Source of the DNA: Bog-756 sp037141235
GTDB taxonomy: Bacteria > Actinomycetota > Acidimicrobiia > Acidimicrobiales > RAAP-2
Reading direction: 5' to 3'
Length of the DNA stretch: 34,066 nucleotides
Assembly (NCBI GenBank): GCA_037141235.1
Contig: JBAXCY010000012.1
Span: forward strand, 1-34,066
A program made the position numbers and the translations under genes. How positions within the stretch are numbered: position 1 is the first letter of the stretch; each line of letters starts with the position of its first letter. Under the pieces are notes generated by a model. The model had not been told where the DNA came from, ran no database searches, and saw only the letters and a program-made list of their open reading frames with translations. Below, piece after piece: positions 31,525 to 34,066 of the stretch.

Positions 31525-32853
31525 CTACTTCTTCGGCGGCACTGCGTAGTAGTAGGGGGCGTCGCAACGAAAACCATGGGCTGATCCATCGGTCGGCGGA
31601 TCGTCGAGGCGTTGGAACTTGCCCTTGACGACCTGGGCGATGATGTAGCAGTTCGGCGGCACCTTGCCGGCCGGGTCGGAGCTGGCGAGCAGGTAGCTCC
31701 CGGTGAACAAGCTGATCTTGGATAGTTGCTGGAGCACCGATCCACGGGTCGGGTTCGCACCGGCCGCCTTGAGACCCTGGGCGAACAGTTGGGCCGACAC
31801 CCACCCGAACAGCGTGTACAGGTCGGGATTGAACCCGGGGGAGACCTTCTGGACCCAGGCCAGGAAGGTGTTGACCGCTGGGATGGCAGTGGAATCCTCC
31901 CCAAGGAACAGCGAGGTGAGGGTCTCCATGTAGGCGCCGTCGATGGCCGCTGCCCCACCGGAGTCCGGGATCAGGCGCTCCGAATAGGTCGAGGCCCCAA
32001 AGACGATGTGGGGATGGAAGTTCTGCTGGTTCAGCGCCTTGACCACGGCCGAGGCGTAGTTTTCGGGCATCTGCTCCAAGAAGAGGATCTTCACCCCGGC
32101 GTTGCGCATGGCCACCACGTTTTGGCTGAAGTCAGTCTGGGTGATGTCGAACTGGGGAGAGTAGACGACCTTGTAGCCGATCGACTCCATGGCCGCCTTC
32201 TCCCCCGCCCACTTGGCGACGGCCGAAGGCTGATTGGCGATCAGGGCGCCGGCACCCTTCAGATCACCGGGGAACTTGGTCTTGAAGTACTTGAGTGGGC
32301 CGAGTGGCCAGCCGATCTGCCCCGGGTCGGGGCTGAAGGTGTTGGGAAGATCCGAGGCCGACTGGGCCAGGGGCACGGTCACGTTAGGCACGCCTGGGTT
32401 GGCGGCTAGGACCGTCTCGCCGTAGCTGTCCTGGAGGGAGAACCCGCCGACCGAGGCGAAGTCCTTCTGGACCACCTGCTCCATGGCCTGCTTGTTGGGC
32501 GCGCCCTGGAAGCCGTCGTCGTAGGAGTCGACCAGAATCTGGCGGCCGTTGATACCTCCTTGTGAGTTCACATAGGCGGCATAGGCCTGGGTGCCGACGA
32601 GGGCGCCCTTGAAGAGTCCGGCGAACAGCGTCGAGATGTTGCCGACAGTGACGGTGGTCGGGGTGATCCCGGTGGAGTCACTCATGGCGGCCGGCGGGAT
32701 GGTCGTCTTGGTGCCTGCAGCCGTCGTCGTGGTCGACGACGACTGGGTCGATGAGCATGCGCTCAGCGTGGCCGCCAGCGCCAGGCCAGCCATAGCTAGT
32801 GCCGCACCTTGCTTGCGCCGTCCTGTCGTGTTCTTCTCGGTGGCTCGCTTCAT
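31525..32853 (-). CDS. ABC-type branched-chain amino acid binding lipoprotein
   Basis: A 442-residue extracytoplasmic substrate-binding protein of the Leu/Ile/Val-binding (Peripl_BP_6) family. A positively charged N-terminus, a hydrophobic stretch (16–30) and the lipobox LSAC with C33 mark a lipid-anchored protein; a Ser/Thr-rich linker (34–52) follows. The two-lobed body starts at TVTVGNISTLFAGLFKGA and contains GGINGRQILVDSYDDGFQG. It ends with GTSAxxCD-like cysteine region FRCDAPYYYAVPPKK. The ligand may be amino acids, amides or urea-like compounds. No permease or ATPase gene is beside it in this window, so it is either an orphan or its partners lie elsewhere. A strong AAGGGGA ribosome site precedes the ATG. 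Confidence 0.9.
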   Translation of the reverse strand: MKRATEKNTTGRRKQGAALAMAGLALAATLSACSSTQSSSTTTTAAGTKTTIPPAAMSDSTGITPTTVTVGNISTLFAGLFKGALVGTQAYAAYVNSQGGINGRQILVDSYDDGFQGAPNKQAMEQVVQKDFASVGGFSLQDSYGETVLAANPGVPNVTVPLAQSASDLPNTFSPDPGQIGWPLGPLKYFKTKFPGDLKGAGALIANQPSAVAKWAGEKAAMESIGYKVVYSPQFDITQTDFSQNVVAMRNAGVKILFLEQMPENYASAVVKALNQQNFHPHIVFGASTYSERLIPDSGGAAAIDGAYMETLTSLFLGEDSTAIPAVNTFLAWVQKVSPGFNPDLYTLFGWVSAQLFAQGLKAAGANPTRGSVLQQLSKISLFTGSYLLASSDPAGKVPPNCYIIAQVVKGKFQRLDDPPTDGSAHGFRCDAPYYYAVPPKK

Positions 32854-33260
32854 GGTCGTCTCCCCTTAGTCGTGGATGCGCCGGCAGATCTGGGATCTGT
32901 CCCCCCGGCGTGATGCACTGGGTGTGACTCTAGATACTTCGGGCAGCGAGCGCGTGGCACCGCACGTGGTGCACATTGGCGGCCGTTGACAATCGGACCA
33001 GTGGGTCTCCGGGGCCAGTTCCATCCTCGCCCGTGCGCCTGTCTGCAGGGCTGCGTTCCATGTCATCGCAGTACGAGTCGCCCCCAGCTGCACCTGATCT
33101 GCTCTGGTTCCACAATGCAAAAGAGTACGGCTATTGCTATTGTGATCGTTGTTCGCTCCCATCACTGAGCGACCAGTGCAAAGAACTCGAGTTTTCAGAA
33201 GTCGCAGGGACGCAGTCCCGGCCAGATTGGCCAAGGATCGATTGCACAGGGGGCAGGCGC
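32854..33260. other. 407-bp intergenic region between lipoprotein and propeller gene
   Basis: The region is divergent and must hold both promoters. It contains the lipoprotein gene's ribosome site AAGGGGA (32861–32867, 7 bases before its ATG); an inverted repeat CAGATC–TGG–GATCTG at 32885–32899, 32 bp before that ATG, that could be an operator; and GGGAC–GCA–GTCCC at 33207–33219. A TTGACA at 32986–32991 has no matching −10. The frame of the propeller gene is open back to 32934, but the extra residues are Cys-rich and unlike a secreted N-terminus, so they are treated as non-coding. Confidence 0.5.
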
Positions 33261-34066
33261 ATGGGCAGGTTGAGCAACACAGCAAAGACGGCAACCGGAC
33301 CATTCCGGTCCAGGTTCGCCGTCATGCTTAGAAAGCGTTCAAGGCGATCTCCACGCCGGCCGTTCAAGGCCGCAGTCGCTGTATGTCTGGTCGGGGCAAC
33401 TTTGGTTTCCTTCGCCGGAGTCCAAGGCGCCACCGAGGGGGTTGCCGGGGCAGCCACATCCACAACCATCGTCTCTGGCCTTCAGGGAGGATTCGGCCTT
33501 GCTGTCGACGCCTCGGGCAATCATTACGTTACCGAAACCAATACCAACACGGTCTCGAAAATCAGCCTCGACGGAACCAAGACCACTATCGGATCAGGGT
33601 GGAACTGGCCTGTTGGCGTCGCCGTTAACTCCGCTGGTGATGTCTTCGTTGCCGGCGGAAACGACCGTGTGGTGAAAGTTTCGGCCGATGGCACCATGAC
33701 CACGATTGGTGTGTTCAACGGGCCCGGCGCATTGACACTTGACGCCGCCGGCAATCTCTTTGTGGCCAATCTGGCGGATGTGGTGGAGTTCCCCGCTGTG
33801 CCTGATTCGGGAATCTCTGCCGACGGAAATACCGGCTGGAAGGTGGTCGAATCGGGCGACATCTGGGGCGCAGACGGCGTTGCGGTCGCGCCAGATGGCA
33901 CGGTGTACGTCTCGAACTACGCGTACCAGCGAATCGATGTGCTCACTCCCGACGGCTCGGGGGGGTATACGAGAAGCGAGGAGGGAACTTCCCTCGGAAA
34001 TTGGTATCCCACCGGGATGAGCACCGACGCCGCGGGAAATCTCTACGTCACGTCGCCAGCCAAGAA
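33261..34066 (+). CDS. Exported NHL-type beta-propeller protein (3' end cut)
   Basis: The first 268 codons of a secreted protein that runs past the window end. After a basic N-terminus with RSRRSPRRPFK comes a hydrophobic core (AVAVCLVGATLVSFAG), giving a long signal peptide; the RRPFK could be a Tat signal but is not a strict match. At least four propeller-like repeats follow, of the form GLAVDASGNHYVTETNTNTVSKI, GVAVNSAGDVFVAGGNDRVVKV, ALTLDAAGNLFVAN, and GVAVAPDGTVYVSNYAYQRIDVL, each of about 40–55 residues (given here in separate pieces). The ATG at 33261 has AGGGGG seven to eight bases upstream; ATG 33324 also fits a signal peptide. Codon use is less G/C-biased at third positions than in neighbouring genes, a possible sign of transfer. 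Function unknown. Confidence 0.72.
   Translation, partial: MGRLSNTAKTATGPFRSRFAVMLRKRSRRSPRRPFKAAVAVCLVGATLVSFAGVQGATEGVAGAATSTTIVSGLQGGFGLAVDASGNHYVTETNTNTVSKISLDGTKTTIGSGWNWPVGVAVNSAGDVFVAGGNDRVVKVSADGTMTTIGVFNGPGALTLDAAGNLFVANLADVVEFPAVPDSGISADGNTGWKVVESGDIWGADGVAVAPDGTVYVSNYAYQRIDVLTPDGSGGYTRSEEGTSLGNWYPTGMSTDAAGNLYVTSPAK

Noticed and set aside
32986..32991. Promoter based on TTGACA
   Set aside because: No TANNNT-like hexamer at 16–18 bp spacing downstream.
33060..33260. N-terminal extension of the propeller gene from an ATG at 33060
   Set aside because: The added 67 residues are Cys-rich and polar and would bury the signal peptide; the ATG at 33261 has a better ribosome site.

Overview
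The window is high-GC, densely packed bacterial DNA from an actinomycete-like genome, and I favour class Acidimicrobiia. The grounds are gene content and order: the housekeeping set glyS, recO/uppS, era–CNNM–ybeY–phoH, rsmE–dnaJ–hrcA, lepA and rpsT is grouped much as in Actinomycetota such as Mycobacterium. There is also a BldD-type regulator and a threonine-rich branched-chain-type binding lipoprotein of a kind common in Acidimicrobiia. The class assignment is an inference; the phylum is better supported. No rRNA, tRNA, CRISPR array, insertion sequence or phage gene was seen.

Layout. 1–2500: a small membrane protein and glyS on the minus strand, a structured glyS leader, and a RelB/Phd-type antitoxin with no partner toxin. 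2510–6977: a tightly packed minus-strand operon uppS–membrane protein–recO–phr–hemW (lipid carrier synthesis, DNA repair, haem chaperone). 7119–10178: a plus-strand TauE/SafE transporter and a DinG/XPD-like iron-sulfur helicase. 10201–14742: the minus-strand chain HTH–HIT–phoH–ybeY–CNNM–era, mostly with 4-bp overlaps. 14742–15341: a BldD-like regulator that keeps the c-di-GMP-binding residue pattern and has a BldD-box-like site upstream. 15522–18618: hrcA–dnaJ–rsmE behind a clear CIRCE operator.

18735–22656: an accessory minus-strand operon, amine oxidase–SCP2 protein–APC permease–DtxR-family regulator, whose metal site is atypical. 22791–26861: a plus-strand hypothetical gene with a G-rich 9-bp minisatellite, meeting tail to tail a 1212-codon gene that fuses an oligosaccharide-flippase domain to two hydrolase-like domains. 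26956–30542: lepA, a cytochrome P450 and divergent rpsT. 30641–32853: an SRAP-family protein and an ABC-type binding lipoprotein. 33261–end: an exported beta-propeller protein, cut by the window edge.

The conserved backbone makes insertions visible: the fusion gene, the amine-oxidase operon, the P450 and the BldD/HTH pair sit between genes that are usually close neighbours. The most novel items are the flippase–tandem hydrolase fusion (with altered nucleophile residues), the BldD orthologue with a possible autoregulatory site, and the G-quadruplex-prone repeat inside a coding sequence.
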